NCBI RefSeq assembly: GCF_002101885.1
Contig: NZ_LQPS01000033.1
Span: 89,376-153,375, forward strand
DNA length: 64,000 nt
Source: Mycolicibacter senuensis
GTDB lineage: Bacteria; Actinomycetota; Actinomycetes; Mycobacteriales; Mycobacteriaceae
Direction of reading: 5' to 3'
Shown here: positions 1 through 10,695 of the stretch, one piece after another
Layout of the letters: the number at the start of each line of letters is the position of its first letter
Numbering within the stretch: the stretch's first letter is position 1
Notes under the pieces: generated by a model
Database searches by the model: none
What the model saw: the letters and a program-made list of their open reading frames with translations, nothing else
What the model was told of the DNA's origin: nothing
Program-made: the position numbers and the translations under genes

Positions 1-726
1 CACCACCTTGACCACTTCCCACCGGGTCGCACCCAGCGCCAGCGCGGCCTCGACCTGGCCGCGCGGGGTCTGGGCCAGCACCTCCCGGGTGACCGCGGTG
101 ATGATCGGCAGGATCATCACCGCCAGCACGATCCCGCCGGTGAAGACGGTGCCGCCGCCGGCCACGGAGGCGTTGCCGGTGGCGAACAGAAAGAATCCGC
201 TGAGGTTGTCGTTGAGCCACTGCGCCGAGCCCCGCAGCTGCGGCGCCAGCACGTACAGCCCCCAAGCCCCGTAGATGATCGACGGCACGGCCGCCAACAG
301 TTCCACCATGTAGGCGAGCGGTCCGACGAGCCGCCGGGGGGCGTACTCGGTGAGGTAGATCGCGACGCCGAGCGCCACCGGCATGGCCAGCAGCAGGGCG
401 AACACCGAGACGAACACCGTCACCTGCAAGAGCTCCGCGACACCGAAATGCATGGCGGAGGTGTCGGTGGTGACCCAGTTGCCGCCGTAGGTGAAGAAGT
501 TCTCCTTGTTGCGTTGCAGCGCCGGAATGGCACGCAGCAGCAGGAACCCGCCGACGGCCGTGATCAAGACGATGATCAACACGCCGGAGCCTTCGGCCAC
601 CCGCCGGAACAATCGGTCGGTCAGCGAACCCGTTGCGGAGCGCCTCGTCGGCGGAGTCAGCGGCGACTTGTTGGCCACCGGTGACTCCGCCACGCTGAAA
701 CTCGACGACTCGGCGATACTAGACAC
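1..726 (-). CDS. pstC: Phosphate ABC transporter permease PstC (3' end cut by window)
   Basis: Inner-membrane permease of the high-affinity phosphate importer PstSCAB. The visible 242 codons run from a GTG at 726 off the left edge. After a polar ~35-residue N-terminus come hydrophobic segments, including one starting at GVLIIVLITAVGGFLLLRAI, then the periplasmic loop and the permease core with LGATRWEVVKV, the typical EAA-type cytoplasmic loop that contacts the ATPase. It follows pstS on the same strand with a 21-base gap, so the two are one operon; pstA and pstB should lie to the left. The GTG is the only good start I see, although the purine-rich stretch lies very close to it. The assignment is firm from the permease motif and from the pstS neighbour. 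Confidence 0.9.
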   Translation of the reverse strand, partial: MSSIAESSSFSVAESPVANKSPLTPPTRRSATGSLTDRLFRRVAEGSGVLIIVLITAVGGFLLLRAIPALQRNKENFFTYGGNWVTTDTSAMHFGVAELLQVTVFVSVFALLLAMPVALGVAIYLTEYAPRRLVGPLAYMVELLAAVPSIIYGAWGLYVLAPQLRGSAQWLNDNLSGFFLFATGNASVAGGGTVFTGGIVLAVMILPIITAVTREVLAQTPRGQVEAALALGATRWEVVKVV

Positions 727-747
727 CCCTTCGGTTGCGCGGTGCCG

Positions 748-1851
748 CTACTGAATAGCGTCGATAGCGCTGCTCAGTCGCCGCTTGAGCTGGTCGGGCA
801 ACCGGACGTAACCCACGTCCGCCAACCCTTCCTGACCGGTGGTCGACGCCGCCCGCAGGAAGGACTTCACGCCCGCCGCCGTGTCCGGGTCGTAGCCCTT
901 GGAGCAGACGATCTCATAGGTCACCAAGACTAGTGGGTAGGCGGCGGCCTGCTTGGTCCCGTAGAGCGAGCGCAGGTCCAGTCGCATGTCATTGCTGTCC
1001 TCGGTCACGAACCCGGCGGACTGGATCGCCGCGCCGGCCGCCTCGTCGGTGGCCGCGACCACGCCGGCACCCGAGTCGATCATCGCCGACAGCAGGTTCG
1101 CCTGGTCGGCGAAGCCCTTCTCGACGTAACCGATGGCGCCCGGCGTGCTCTGCACGGCCTGCACCACCCCGGCCGACTTCTGTGCACCCTCACCGACGCC
1201 GCCCTGGAACTCGCTGCCGTCGCCCCTGGTCCAGGCCTGCGGCGCGGCGGCGCTGAGGTACTTCTGGAAGTTGTCGGTGGTCCCCGAGGAGTCCGACCGA
1301 TAGATCGGTGTGATGGCGAGCGCCGGAAGTTCGGCGCCCGGGTTCAGGGCGGTCAGGGCGGGGTCGTCCCAGCTGGTGATCGATCCGCTGAAGATCCGGG
1401 CCAGCACGTCGGCGTTGAGCACCAGGTGCTCGACCCCGTCGAGGTGGTAGGCCATGCTGATCGGGCCGAAGACCAGCGGCAGATGCCAGGCGGGGTTCCC
1501 GTCGCAGCGCTCGGCGGCCTGTGCGACCTGCGCCTCGCTCAGCGGCGAATCGGACCCGGCGAAGTCGACGTGCCCGGCGATGAACTGCTCCCGGCCCGCA
1601 CCCGACCCGGTCGGGTTGTACGACAGGTTCTTGCCGGCGCACTCCTTGCCCCACACCTGGTTGAACACCGCGATGGCGTTCTGTTGGGCCGTTGAGCCCT
1701 CGGCGGTCAGCGTGCTCTTGCCGGCACACTCGGCGGATCCCGACGCGCCGGCGCCGGCCGCACCACCGGAGTTGTCGTCACTGCCGCACCCGCTCAGTGC
1801 CAGCCCCAGGGTCGCCGCCAACAGGGCAACACCCGCCGTTGTGGGTTTCAT
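748..1851 (-). CDS. pstS: Phosphate-binding lipoprotein PstS
   Basis: Periplasmic phosphate-binding component of the Pst importer, 367 residues. The N-terminus is a lipoprotein signal peptide with lipobox LSGC at residues 19-22, so the mature protein is lipid-anchored at Cys22. The body has the PstS pattern: LTAEGSTAQQNAI near the start, NPTGSGAGREQFIAGHVDFAGSD cut across residues ~80-100, and IYRSDSSGTTDNFQKYL around residue 185, which holds the phosphate-binding SGTT loop. pstC follows 21 bases downstream. The 107-base gap to mshD holds an 11-base direct repeat resembling a Pho box (1923-1944), so phosphate-starvation control through a SenX3-RegX3 type system is likely. Confidence 0.95.
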   Translation of the reverse strand: MKPTTAGVALLAATLGLALSGCGSDDNSGGAAGAGASGSAECAGKSTLTAEGSTAQQNAIAVFNQVWGKECAGKNLSYNPTGSGAGREQFIAGHVDFAGSDSPLSEAQVAQAAERCDGNPAWHLPLVFGPISMAYHLDGVEHLVLNADVLARIFSGSITSWDDPALTALNPGAELPALAITPIYRSDSSGTTDNFQKYLSAAAPQAWTRGDGSEFQGGVGEGAQKSAGVVQAVQSTPGAIGYVEKGFADQANLLSAMIDSGAGVVAATDEAAGAAIQSAGFVTEDSNDMRLDLRSLYGTKQAAAYPLVLVTYEIVCSKGYDPDTAAGVKSFLRAASTTGQEGLADVGYVRLPDQLKRRLSSAIDAIQ

Positions 1852-1922
1852 CGCTCCTCGCTTCCTCGCTCAGGTTCAAATCCCCCCGGAACGTATGCGG
1901 CACTCATGGATGGGAACCGCAT

Positions 1923-1944
1923 GGCAGGTGAACGCGCGGTGAAT
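1923..1944 (-). promoter_or_regulatory. Candidate Pho/RegX3 box upstream of pstS
   Basis: On the pstS strand two 11-base units lie side by side: ATTCACCGCGC then GTTCACCTGCC, about 72-93 bases before the pstS start. Tandem TTCACC units with 11-base period are the architecture known for PhoP/RegX3-type sites in actinobacteria. That pstS is downstream supports it; binding itself is inferred. Confidence 0.5.
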
Positions 1945-1958
1945 AGATCGCCGCCCGG

Positions 1959-3664
<1,706 letters not shown>

Positions 3665-3724
3665 CGTGGCCCTCCAGCGTCCCAGGTGATCTAACGATAG
3701 CGTGCGACCTGCCAGAATGACCGG

Positions 3725-4516
3725 GTGCGCAGGGTGCTTATCGGGATATCGGCCGTGATCGCGGCGGTGGCGGTCGCAGCTGGCGGGGTCGATTTCGGGA
3801 CCAGCGTCTACGCCGAATACCAGTTGTCCCGGGCGGTGCGCCGGGCCACCGACCTCGGATCCGATCCCTTCGTCGCGATCCTCGGGTTCCCGTTCATCCC
3901 GCAGGCACGGCGGGACCACTACGACGAAGTGGAGATCAAAGCCCCTGCCGTCGAACAGCCGATGGTCGGCAAGGCGATGCTGGAGGCCACCATGCATTCC
4001 GTCGACCTGAGCGAGGCGTCGTGGCGATTCCGGCCGGGCGCCAAGATCTCGGTCGCCAAACTGGAGAGCCGGATCATCATCGGCTCGGTGTACCTGGGGC
4101 GCTATCTGGGCATCCGCGATCTGATGGTGGAGGCGCCGCCGAACGAGACCAACGACGCCACCGGCGGCACCACCGAGTCGGGGATCTCCAGCAATCACGG
4201 CCTGGTGTTCACCGGCACGCCGGCCGGCTACGGCAAGCGGGTGAGCGTGGCGGTGGACCTGTCGGTCGGCGGCGCCGACCACAGCACGCTGGTGATCACC
4301 CCGACCGGAGTGCTCACCGGCCCGGACACCGCCGACCAGCACGTGCCGGACGACCAGCGGGCCGCGGTGCTGGCGGCGTTCCACGGCAGCGTGCCGCAGC
4401 AGCGACTGCCGTTCGGGCTGGTGCCCACCAGCCAGGGCGCCCGCGGCTCCGATGTGATCATCGAGGGCATCGCCGAGGACATGACCGTCACCCTGCCGGA
4501 GTTCCGCCCGCGGTGA
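3725..4516 (+). CDS. lmeA: LmeA-like DUF2993 phosphoinositide-binding secreted protein
   Basis: Homologue of Rv0817c/MSMEG_5785, a periplasmic protein that binds phosphatidylinositides and is needed for full mannan elongation of lipomannan. The 263-residue product has an N-terminal hydrophobic segment (residues ~4-22, signal peptide or anchor) and a single DUF2993 domain with [19 protein letters not shown] around residues 55-73. The GTG at 3725 has CAGAAT six bases upstream of it, which would give a leaderless or near-leaderless mRNA. thiX overlaps its stop by GTGA, so they are coupled. The divergent glnR and the position next to thiX match the M. tuberculosis order. Confidence 0.88.
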   Translation: MRRVLIGISAVIAAVAVAAGGVDFGTSVYAEYQLSRAVRRATDLGSDPFVAILGFPFIPQARRDHYDEVEIKAPAVEQPMVGKAMLEATMHSVDLSEASWRFRPGAKISVAKLESRIIIGSVYLGRYLGIRDLMVEAPPNETNDATGGTTESGISSNHGLVFTGTPAGYGKRVSVAVDLSVGGADHSTLVITPTGVLTGPDTADQHVPDDQRAAVLAAFHGSVPQQRLPFGLVPTSQGARGSDVIIEGIAEDMTVTLPEFRPR

Positions 4517-4935
4517 GCGTGCTCGCGATACTCACCGGCCTGCTGCTGGCGGGCGTGATCGGGTGGCGGATGTGCCGGCGGGCGGGGCTGCCCGAGGCCG
4601 TGGCGGCCACGGCCTGGGGGACCGGCACCGACGACGGCGGCGGGGCTGCGTTTCTCGGGTTGCCGCCCGGCGGCCCGGCGGTGGTGCATTTCTCCGCGCC
4701 GTGGTGCGGGCCCTGTGCCGCGGCGCGGCGGGTGGTCGAGGCGGTCTGCGACGATCTCGGCGTCGCACACCGCGAAGTCGACATCGATGCGAACCCCGCT
4801 GCGGCGCGACGGTTCTCGGTGCTGTCGTTGCCCACCACGCTGATCTTCGACGCCGAGGGCCGGCAGCGTTACCGGGCCGCAGGTGTGCCGACGACGGCTG
4901 TGCTGCGGTCGGCGCTGGAGCAGTTATTGGCTTGA
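4513..4935 (+). CDS. thiX: Membrane-anchored thioredoxin-like protein ThiX
   Basis: Thioredoxin-fold protein of 140 residues, homologue of Rv0816c. A hydrophobic N-terminal segment (about 3-19) suggests membrane anchoring with the thioredoxin domain outside. The active site FSAPWCGPC puts redox cysteines at 65 and 68, and the cis-Pro loop is seen as SLPTTLIF. The GTG start overlaps the lmeA stop. It stands directly before the poly-cysteine leader and the sulfurtransferase operon, so a role in thiol or sulfur handling of the cell envelope is plausible but inferred. Confidence 0.88.
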   Translation: MSVLAILTGLLLAGVIGWRMCRRAGLPEAVAATAWGTGTDDGGGAAFLGLPPGGPAVVHFSAPWCGPCAAARRVVEAVCDDLGVAHREVDIDANPAAARRFSVLSLPTTLIFDAEGRQRYRAAGVPTTAVLRSALEQLLA

Positions 4936-4951
4936 ACGCCCCCGCATTGGG

Positions 4952-4957
4952 TAGGCT
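4952..4957 (+). promoter_or_regulatory. -10 element (TAGGCT) for the leaderless poly-Cys leader
   Basis: TAGGCT ends seven bases before the GTG at 4965. A -10 hexamer 6-7 bases before a start codon is the usual geometry of mycobacterial leaderless transcripts, where the start codon is the mRNA 5' end. Confidence 0.6.
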
Positions 4958-4964
4958 GTTCGTC

Positions 4965-5054
4965 GTGTTCGCCCGCCTTGAGCTTGTGCTCACCAAGCGT
5001 CGCGCAGTCGATCTGTGCCGCACCGCGGGCTGCTGCTGTTGTCGCTGTCGCTGA
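4965..5054 (+). CDS. Leaderless poly-cysteine leader peptide (attenuator sORF)
   Basis: A 29-residue peptide from GTG to TGA ending in TAGCCCCRCR, with a further Cys at residue 18: six cysteines in all, four consecutive (codons TGC TGC TGT TGT). In mycobacteria, poly-cysteine-encoding leaderless short ORFs are known to act as cysteine-responsive attenuators of downstream sulfur operons, including the M. smegmatis operon homologous to this one. When Cys-tRNA is scarce, ribosomes stall in the Cys tract and the downstream genes are expressed. Here cysA2 and sseC lie downstream. The start is set by the -10 element at 4952-4957; there is no Shine-Dalgarno sequence. Confidence 0.8.
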   Translation: MFARLELVLTKRRAVDLCRTAGCCCCRCR

Positions 5055-5148
5055 GTCGCCGCGTTCTCGCGTCGCTCTGGGAGCCGCCCGGTGAATCCGT
5101 GGCATGTCTCCATCCAGCCATTTGCCACGACAGCCAGGGAGCAACACC

Positions 5149-5310
5149 ATGCCGGACACCGCATCCGACACCGGGCGGGTAGGCGTCCGGGCAATCTCCG
5201 GTTTCGCCGCCTCCCGGGTGGTGAGTGCAGTTGCGCGGGCGCCCGCCGGTGGCATGACCGCAGCGGCTGCCCCGACTCACCGAAAGGATGTCCGCCATGG
5301 CTCGCTCTGA
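5149..5310 (+). CDS. Small ORF between the poly-Cys leader and cysA2
   Basis: A 53-residue reading frame, MPDTASDTGRVGVRAISG at the start, with AGGGAG seven bases before its ATG. It ends 14 bases inside cysA2, in a different frame, so ribosomes ending here could re-initiate at the cysA2 ATG (5297). A small conserved reading frame in this place is recalled for the M. smegmatis operon. Function unknown: it may be a second regulatory ORF or a small basic protein. Its rich Ala/Arg content is also what a chance ORF in this genome would show, so confidence is moderate. Confidence 0.45.
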   Translation: MPDTASDTGRVGVRAISGFAASRVVSAVARAPAGGMTAAAAPTHRKDVRHGSL

Positions 5311-6130
5311 CGTCCTGGTCTCCACCGACTGGGCCGAGAGCAATCTCGACGCGCCGGACACCGTCTTCGCCGAAGTCGACGAGGACACCAGCGTCTACAA
5401 CACCAACCACATCCCGGGCGCGATCCGACTGGACTGGCGAACGGACCTGCAGGACCCGGTCCGTCGCGATGTGGTCGACGCCGCCGGATTCTCCAAGCTG
5501 CTCTCCGAACGCGGTATCGCCAACGACGACACGGTGATCCTCTACGGCGGCAACAACAACTGGTTCGCGGCGTTCGCCTACTGGTACTTCAAGCTCTACG
5601 GCCACGAATCGGTCAAACTGCTCGACGGTGGCCGCAAGAAGTGGGAGCTCGAGGGGCGCCCGCTCTCCGGTGAGCAGGTCACCCGGCCGGCCACGTCCTA
5701 CACCGCCAAGCCGCTGGACGAGTCGTTGCGGGCGCGGCGCGACGAGGTGATCGCCGCGATCAACACCAAGAACCTCATCGACGTGCGCTCCCCGGAGGAG
5801 TTCTCCGGCAAGATCCTGGCCCCGGCGCACCTGCCCCAGGAGCAGAGCCAGCAGCGCGGCCACATCCCCAGCGCGATCAACGTGCCGTGGAGCCGCACCG
5901 CCAACGAGGACGGCACCTTCCGCTCCGACGAGGAGCTGGCCAAGTTGTACGCCGACGCCGGCCTGGACGGCGAGAAGGAGACCATCGCGTACTGCCGGAT
6001 CGGTGAGCGCTCCTCGCACACCTGGTTCGTGCTGCACGAACTTCTCGGTCACCGGAATGTCAAGAACTACGACGGCAGTTGGATGGAATACGGCTCCCTG
6101 GTGGGCGCCTCGATCGAATTGGGAAGCTGA
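5297..6130 (+). CDS. cysA2: Thiosulfate sulfurtransferase (rhodanese) CysA2/SseA type
   Basis: Moves sulfane sulfur from thiosulfate to a thiol acceptor; 277 residues, the same length as the M. tuberculosis protein. Two rhodanese domains: an inactive N-terminal half (about 1-125) and a catalytic C-terminal half with persulfide Cys233 in AYCRIGERSSHTWF. Typical family strings are VILYGGNNNWFAA and IDVRSPEEFSGKILAPAHLP. The start at 5297 has GAAAGGA ten bases upstream; an in-frame ATG at 5288 would overlap that ribosome-binding site. sseC follows one base after the stop. Expression is probably governed by the poly-cysteine leader upstream. Confidence 0.95.
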   Translation: MARSDVLVSTDWAESNLDAPDTVFAEVDEDTSVYNTNHIPGAIRLDWRTDLQDPVRRDVVDAAGFSKLLSERGIANDDTVILYGGNNNWFAAFAYWYFKLYGHESVKLLDGGRKKWELEGRPLSGEQVTRPATSYTAKPLDESLRARRDEVIAAINTKNLIDVRSPEEFSGKILAPAHLPQEQSQQRGHIPSAINVPWSRTANEDGTFRSDEELAKLYADAGLDGEKETIAYCRIGERSSHTWFVLHELLGHRNVKNYDGSWMEYGSLVGASIELGS

Positions 6131-6131
6131 T

Positions 6132-6434
6132 ATGTGCTCTGGACCGAAACAAGGACTGGTCTTGCCGGCCAACGTCGACCTGGCCAAGGAGACGGTGATC
6201 ACCGGCCGCGTGGTGGACAGCTCCGGTGCGACCGTCGGGGGCGCCTTCGTGCGACTGCTGGACTCCTCCGACGAATTCACCGCCGAGGTGGTCGCATCGG
6301 CGACCGGCGACTTCCGGTTCTTCGCCGCACCGGGCCTGTGGACGGTGCGAGCACTGTCCACGGCGGGCAACGGTGACGCCGTGGTGTCACCGTCGGGCGC
6401 CGGCCTCCACGAGGTCGACATCAAAGTCGCCTGA
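6132..6434 (+). CDS. sseC2: Sulfur-metabolism protein SseC (DUF1416)
   Basis: 100-residue protein starting MCSGPKQGLVLPAN, nearly the same as mycobacterial SseC1/SseC2 as I recall them. It has a transthyretin-like/DUF1416 beta-sandwich with FVRLLDSSDEFTAEVVASA and GDFRFFAAPGLWTVRAL. Cys2 is its only cysteine and could be an acceptor of sulfur from the rhodanese, but that is inference; the biochemical role is unknown. It follows cysA2 with a one-base gap and so is co-translated with it. Confidence 0.93.
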   Translation: MCSGPKQGLVLPANVDLAKETVITGRVVDSSGATVGGAFVRLLDSSDEFTAEVVASATGDFRFFAAPGLWTVRALSTAGNGDAVVSPSGAGLHEVDIKVA

Positions 6435-6444
6435 CGGCTCGCGA

Positions 6445-6450
6445 TAGACT
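6445..6450 (+). promoter_or_regulatory. -10 element (TAGACT), leaderless geometry
   Basis: TAGACT ends seven bases before the GTG at 6458, the leaderless spacing, and lies after the sseC stop. It would give the microprotein and the nitrobindin-like gene their own promoter independent of the cysteine attenuator. Confidence 0.55.
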
Positions 6451-6457
6451 TCCCCTC

Positions 6458-6556
6458 GTGGTGCTGTTCTTCGAGTTCTTGCTGGTGGCGGCTACGGGCC
6501 TGATCACCTGGTTCGCGCTGTACACGCTGTACCGGCTGATCACCGACGAGATGTGA
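6458..6556 (+). CDS. 32-residue leaderless membrane microprotein
   Basis: Short protein that is almost wholly one transmembrane helix: it starts [19 protein letters not shown] and ends YRLITDEM, with Arg and acidic residues after the helix. Support for it being real: a -10 hexamer at leaderless distance, a GTG start, and a GTGA overlap of its stop with the next gene (6553), which couples them. I recall small ORFs annotated at this place in other mycobacteria but know of no function. It could be a membrane anchor or partner for the nitrobindin-like protein. Confidence 0.68.
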   Translation: MVLFFEFLLVAATGLITWFALYTLYRLITDEM

Positions 6557-7239
6557 GCGCCTCAGGCGGTGGCGCGCAGGGCGCCGGCGAACGTCCGGTC
6601 ATCCCCGGTTCCGGTGACCGTGCGATAGCCGCGGCCGCCGAACGGGCCGGCCAGACCGCGTCGCGCAACCTCCCGGTCTTCGACGACCTTCCGGTCAGCG
6701 ACACGGCCAACCTGCGCGAAGGCGCCGATCTGCACGACGCCCTGCTGGCACTGCTGCCGTTGGTCGGGGTGTGGCGCGGTGAAGGCGTGGGCCACCGTGC
6801 GCACGGCGACTACCGGTTCGGCCAGCAGATCGTGGTCTCCCACGACGGGGGCGACTACCTGAACTGGGAGGCGCGGTCGTGGCCGCTCGATGATGCCGGC
6901 GAGCCCACCGGGCCGGCCCTGCGCGAAACCGGCTTCTGGCGGTTCAGCGCCGATCCCGACGATCCGGCGGAGTCCCAGGCGGTCGAACTGCTGTTGGCGC
7001 ACGCGGTCGGCTACGTGGAGCTGTTCTACGGGCGCCCGCACGGCCCGGCGTCCTGGGAGTTGGTCACCGATGCGCTGGCGCGCACCAAGTCGGCGGGACC
7101 GGCTGCCGTGATGGGCGCAGCCAAACGGCTTTACGGCATCGTCGAAGACGGCGACCTGGCCTACGTGGAGGAGCGGGTGGACGCCGACGGCGAACTGGTG
7201 CCGCACCTTTCGGCGCGGTTGGCCCGCTTCGTCGGCTGA
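6553..7239 (+). CDS. Nitrobindin-like heme/fatty-acid-binding-fold protein (Rv0813c type)
   Basis: 228-residue protein with an N-terminal ~60-residue extension and a THAP4/nitrobindin beta-barrel. The family signature GVWRGEGVG is at about 76-84, and the C-terminal histidine that binds heme iron in nitrobindins fits the His in [14 protein letters not shown]. Nitrobindins bind ferric heme and isomerise peroxynitrite to nitrate; Rv0813c was first described as a fatty-acid-binding-like fold. Translation is coupled to the microprotein upstream through GTGA. The reaction is inferred from the family. Confidence 0.85.
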   Translation: MSASGGGAQGAGERPVIPGSGDRAIAAAAERAGQTASRNLPVFDDLPVSDTANLREGADLHDALLALLPLVGVWRGEGVGHRAHGDYRFGQQIVVSHDGGDYLNWEARSWPLDDAGEPTGPALRETGFWRFSADPDDPAESQAVELLLAHAVGYVELFYGRPHGPASWELVTDALARTKSAGPAAVMGAAKRLYGIVEDGDLAYVEERVDADGELVPHLSARLARFVG

Positions 7240-7251
7240 TCGGCCGCGGCG

Positions 7252-8118
7252 TCAATGGCCGATGGCGCGATCCACCAGCCTGCTGAACTCTTCGCCGGGC
7301 ACTCTCGGGTTGAGCACCCGACCGTCCAGGGTGTTCACCCGGGCAGCCAGCGTGATGCTTGAGACCAGCCAGATGTCTTGTGCGGCAACAAGGTCCGTGG
7401 CACGCAGCGGCACGTACTCGCAACGGTAGCCCGCGCCGCGGGCCACCTCGAACAGTGCCTCGGCGGTGGTGCCGCGCAGGATCGGCTGCGATGACGGCGG
7501 GGTGATCAGCCGGCCGGGTTCCACCAGGATGACGGTGGAGCGCGGGCCCTCCAGGACGAAACCGTCGGAGCTGACGAAGATCACGTCGTCGGCGCCCTGC
7601 TTGGCGGCGTGGCGCAACGCGGCCATGTTGACCGCATAGGACAGGGTCTTGGCGCCGGCCAGCAGCCACGGCATCGGCTCGCCCTGCGCCGGCATGCCGC
7701 GGTCCAGGGTCAGCGCCGCCACACCCGCTCGCCGTGCCGCGGTGATGCGAGCCGGCAGCGGGGTGATCATCACGTATGCGGTCGGCTGCGGGTCGTTCTG
7801 GGAGTCACTTTCCCGGCCGCGGCTGTAGATCAGCCGCAGCGCCCCCTCGCCGGCCGCCGTCCACTGCCGCACCGCCGTGTCGATGGCACCGCGCCACTCG
7901 CCCAGGTCCGGCGCGGGCAGATCCATCAGTTCGGCCGAGCGGGCCAACCGCTGCAGATGGGCGTCGAGCAGACAGACCGAACCGTCGCGCACCAGCAGCG
8001 TTTCGAAGACCCCGTCGCCGCGCAATACCGCCAGGTCGTCCGCGTGCAACAACGGGTGGTGTGCGGCCACCGGGCCACCGCCCACGGTGACGATGGTCAC
8101 GGCAGGATCGGCGGGCAT
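7252..8118 (-). CDS. pabC: Aminodeoxychorismate lyase / class IV PLP aminotransferase (Rv0812 type)
   Basis: 288-residue fold-type IV PLP enzyme. PabC makes p-aminobenzoate and pyruvate from 4-amino-4-deoxychorismate for folate synthesis. Visible: GDGVFETLLVRDG at 34-46, PLP lysine 157 in LAGAKTLSYAVNMAA, and the phosphate-binding TTAEALFEVARG near 235. Branched-chain or D-amino-acid aminotransferases share the fold, but the length and place next to Rv0811c-like and nitrobindin-like genes favour Rv0812. It is divergent from the next gene; a TACGCT-like -10 lies eight bases before its ATG. Confidence 0.85.
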   Translation of the reverse strand: MPADPAVTIVTVGGGPVAAHHPLLHADDLAVLRGDGVFETLLVRDGSVCLLDAHLQRLARSAELMDLPAPDLGEWRGAIDTAVRQWTAAGEGALRLIYSRGRESDSQNDPQPTAYVMITPLPARITAARRAGVAALTLDRGMPAQGEPMPWLLAGAKTLSYAVNMAALRHAAKQGADDVIFVSSDGFVLEGPRSTVILVEPGRLITPPSSQPILRGTTAEALFEVARGAGYRCEYVPLRATDLVAAQDIWLVSSITLAARVNTLDGRVLNPRVPGEEFSRLVDRAIGH

Positions 8119-8141
8119 GGACCCTGAGCGTAGCGGCTCCG

Positions 8142-8147
8142 TAGAGT
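8142..8147 (+). promoter_or_regulatory. -10 element (TAGAGT) for the YgfZ-like gene
   Basis: TAGAGT lies six bases before the GTG at 8154, with no Shine-Dalgarno sequence between, so a leaderless start is likely. The 35-base intergenic gap serves the two divergent genes. Confidence 0.5.
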
Positions 8148-8153
8148 CGACAT

Positions 8154-9233
8154 GTGTCCGCCGTCCCCGCCCCCGAAGCCGGGCCCGACGCCGGTGCGAT
8201 CTGGCACTACGGCGATCCGTTCGGCGAACAGCGCAGCGCCCAATCCGAGGCCGTCCTGGTGGACCGGTCCCATCGCGCCGTGCTCACCGTGAGCGGCCCG
8301 GAGCGCCGGACGTGGCTGCACACGCTGTGCACCCAGCACGTCGCCGAGCTGCCCGAGGGCGCCACTACCGAGAACCTGACCCTGGACGGCAAGGGCCGCA
8401 TCACCAATCACTGGGTGCAGACCGAACTGGGCGGGCGCACCTACCTCGACACCGAGCCTTGGCTGGGCGAACCGCTGACCGACCACCTTCGCAAGATGGT
8501 GTTCTGGGCCGACGTGACGATCGAGCCGGCCGATCTCGCGGTGCTGTCACTGCTGGGCCCCCGCGTCACCGACCCTGCGGTGCTCGACGCACTGGGTGTG
8601 GCCGCACCGCCCGGGGCGGCTGCGGTGGCGTTCGCAGACTCCGCCGGCTTCGTGCGCCGCGGCCCCGGCGAGCACACGCTGGACGTGCTGGTGCCGCGCG
8701 CCGAGAAGGGCAACTGGCAGCGTCGGCTGACACGGGCCGGGGTGAAGCCGGCCGGTATCTGGGCCTACGAGGCCCAGCGGGTGGCGGCGCGGCGGCCGCG
8801 GCTGGGATTGGACACCGACGAGCGCGGCATCCCGCACGAGCTGAACTGGATCGGCGGCCCCGGCGCCGGCGCGGTGCACCTGGACAAGGGTTGCTACAGC
8901 GGACAGGAGACGGTGGCGCGGGTACACAACCTGGGCAAACCGCCCCGGATGCTGGTGCTGCTGCATCTGGACGGATCGGTGGACCGGCCCTCGACCGGCG
9001 ATCCGATCACCGCCGGCGGACGCCCGGTGGGCCGGCTGGGCACGGTGGTGGACCACTTCGAGCTGGGCCCGATCGCGCTGGCACTGCTCAAGCGCGGGCT
9101 GCCGGCCGAGACGCCCCTGTCGACCGGGCCGGACGGGGAAGTCAGCGCGGTGATCGACGCCGAATCGATGCCGCCGCCGGACGCGCCGGGAGCGGGTCGG
9201 GTCGCCGTCGACCGACTGCGCGGCCGGGCCTGA
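8154..9233 (+). CDS. ygfZ: Folate-binding YgfZ/GcvT-like protein (Rv0811c type)
   Basis: 359-residue GcvT-fold protein. YgfZ uses tetrahydrofolate to help build or repair Fe-S clusters in certain enzymes. The family signature KGCYSGQETVARVHNLGKPP is seen around residues 243-262 and contains the conserved Cys; earlier strings are ENLTLDGKGRITNHW and LNWIGGPGAGAVHLDKG. There is no glycine-cleavage operon beside it, which favours YgfZ over GcvT. Co-residence with folate gene pabC across a shared divergent promoter region fits a folate link. Confidence 0.88.
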   Translation: MSAVPAPEAGPDAGAIWHYGDPFGEQRSAQSEAVLVDRSHRAVLTVSGPERRTWLHTLCTQHVAELPEGATTENLTLDGKGRITNHWVQTELGGRTYLDTEPWLGEPLTDHLRKMVFWADVTIEPADLAVLSLLGPRVTDPAVLDALGVAAPPGAAAVAFADSAGFVRRGPGEHTLDVLVPRAEKGNWQRRLTRAGVKPAGIWAYEAQRVAARRPRLGLDTDERGIPHELNWIGGPGAGAVHLDKGCYSGQETVARVHNLGKPPRMLVLLHLDGSVDRPSTGDPITAGGRPVGRLGTVVDHFELGPIALALLKRGLPAETPLSTGPDGEVSAVIDAESMPPPDAPGAGRVAVDRLRGRA

Positions 9234-9381
9234 TCCCGGAGTTGACGGGCGTCACACCTCACAGGCCAGGTCGGCAGTCGCGCGCGCGGCACGGTAAGCT
9301 GTCGGCAGGACAATAAACACACTCAGATCGGAGCCGCCTGCTCGTTGGGGCCGCTCCGTTATTGCGCGAGGGGGTCCCCCC

Positions 9382-9546
9382 ATGGGCCGCGGCCGGGCTA
9401 AGGCGAAGCAGACCAAGGTTGCTCGTGAGCTCAAATACAGCTCACCGACGACTGATTTCAGCCAGCTACAACGTGAGCTGGCTGGGTCTGACAAATCCAA
9501 CCACGACGGCGACGACTCGTGGAGCGACGACGACTGGCGTCGCTGA
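9382..9546 (+). CDS. DUF3073 family small protein (Rv0810c type)
   Basis: 54-residue protein starting MGRGRAKAKQTKVARELKYS and ending in an acidic run and DDDWRR. DUF3073 proteins are short, strongly charged and conserved in actinobacteria; function unknown. The start has GAGGGGG about six bases upstream. In the 148-base gap before it, TAAGCT (9295-9300) could serve as a -10 for a transcript with a ~75-base leader. It converges on purM with a 23-base gap. Confidence 0.85.
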   Translation: MGRGRAKAKQTKVARELKYSSPTTDFSQLQRELAGSDKSNHDGDDSWSDDDWRR

Positions 9547-9569
9547 CCACTGCGGCATAGCGCCCGGCG

Positions 9570-10661
<1,092 letters not shown>

Positions 10662-10668
10662 CGCGGTA

Positions 10669-10674
10669 AGGCTA
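10669..10674 (-). promoter_or_regulatory. -10 element (TAGCCT) for purM, leaderless geometry
   Basis: Read on the minus strand, TAGCCT is followed by seven bases and the purM ATG. It marks purM as its own transcription unit, separate from the island operon ending at 10696. Confidence 0.5.
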
Positions 10675-10695
10675 CCGTGCGCGCGCGTGCCGCGG

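Noticed and set aside
9366..9381. GGGGGTCCCCC palindrome just before the DUF3073 gene
   Set aside because: It has no loop and so cannot form a stable hairpin. It overlaps the ribosome-binding site, which explains the G run.
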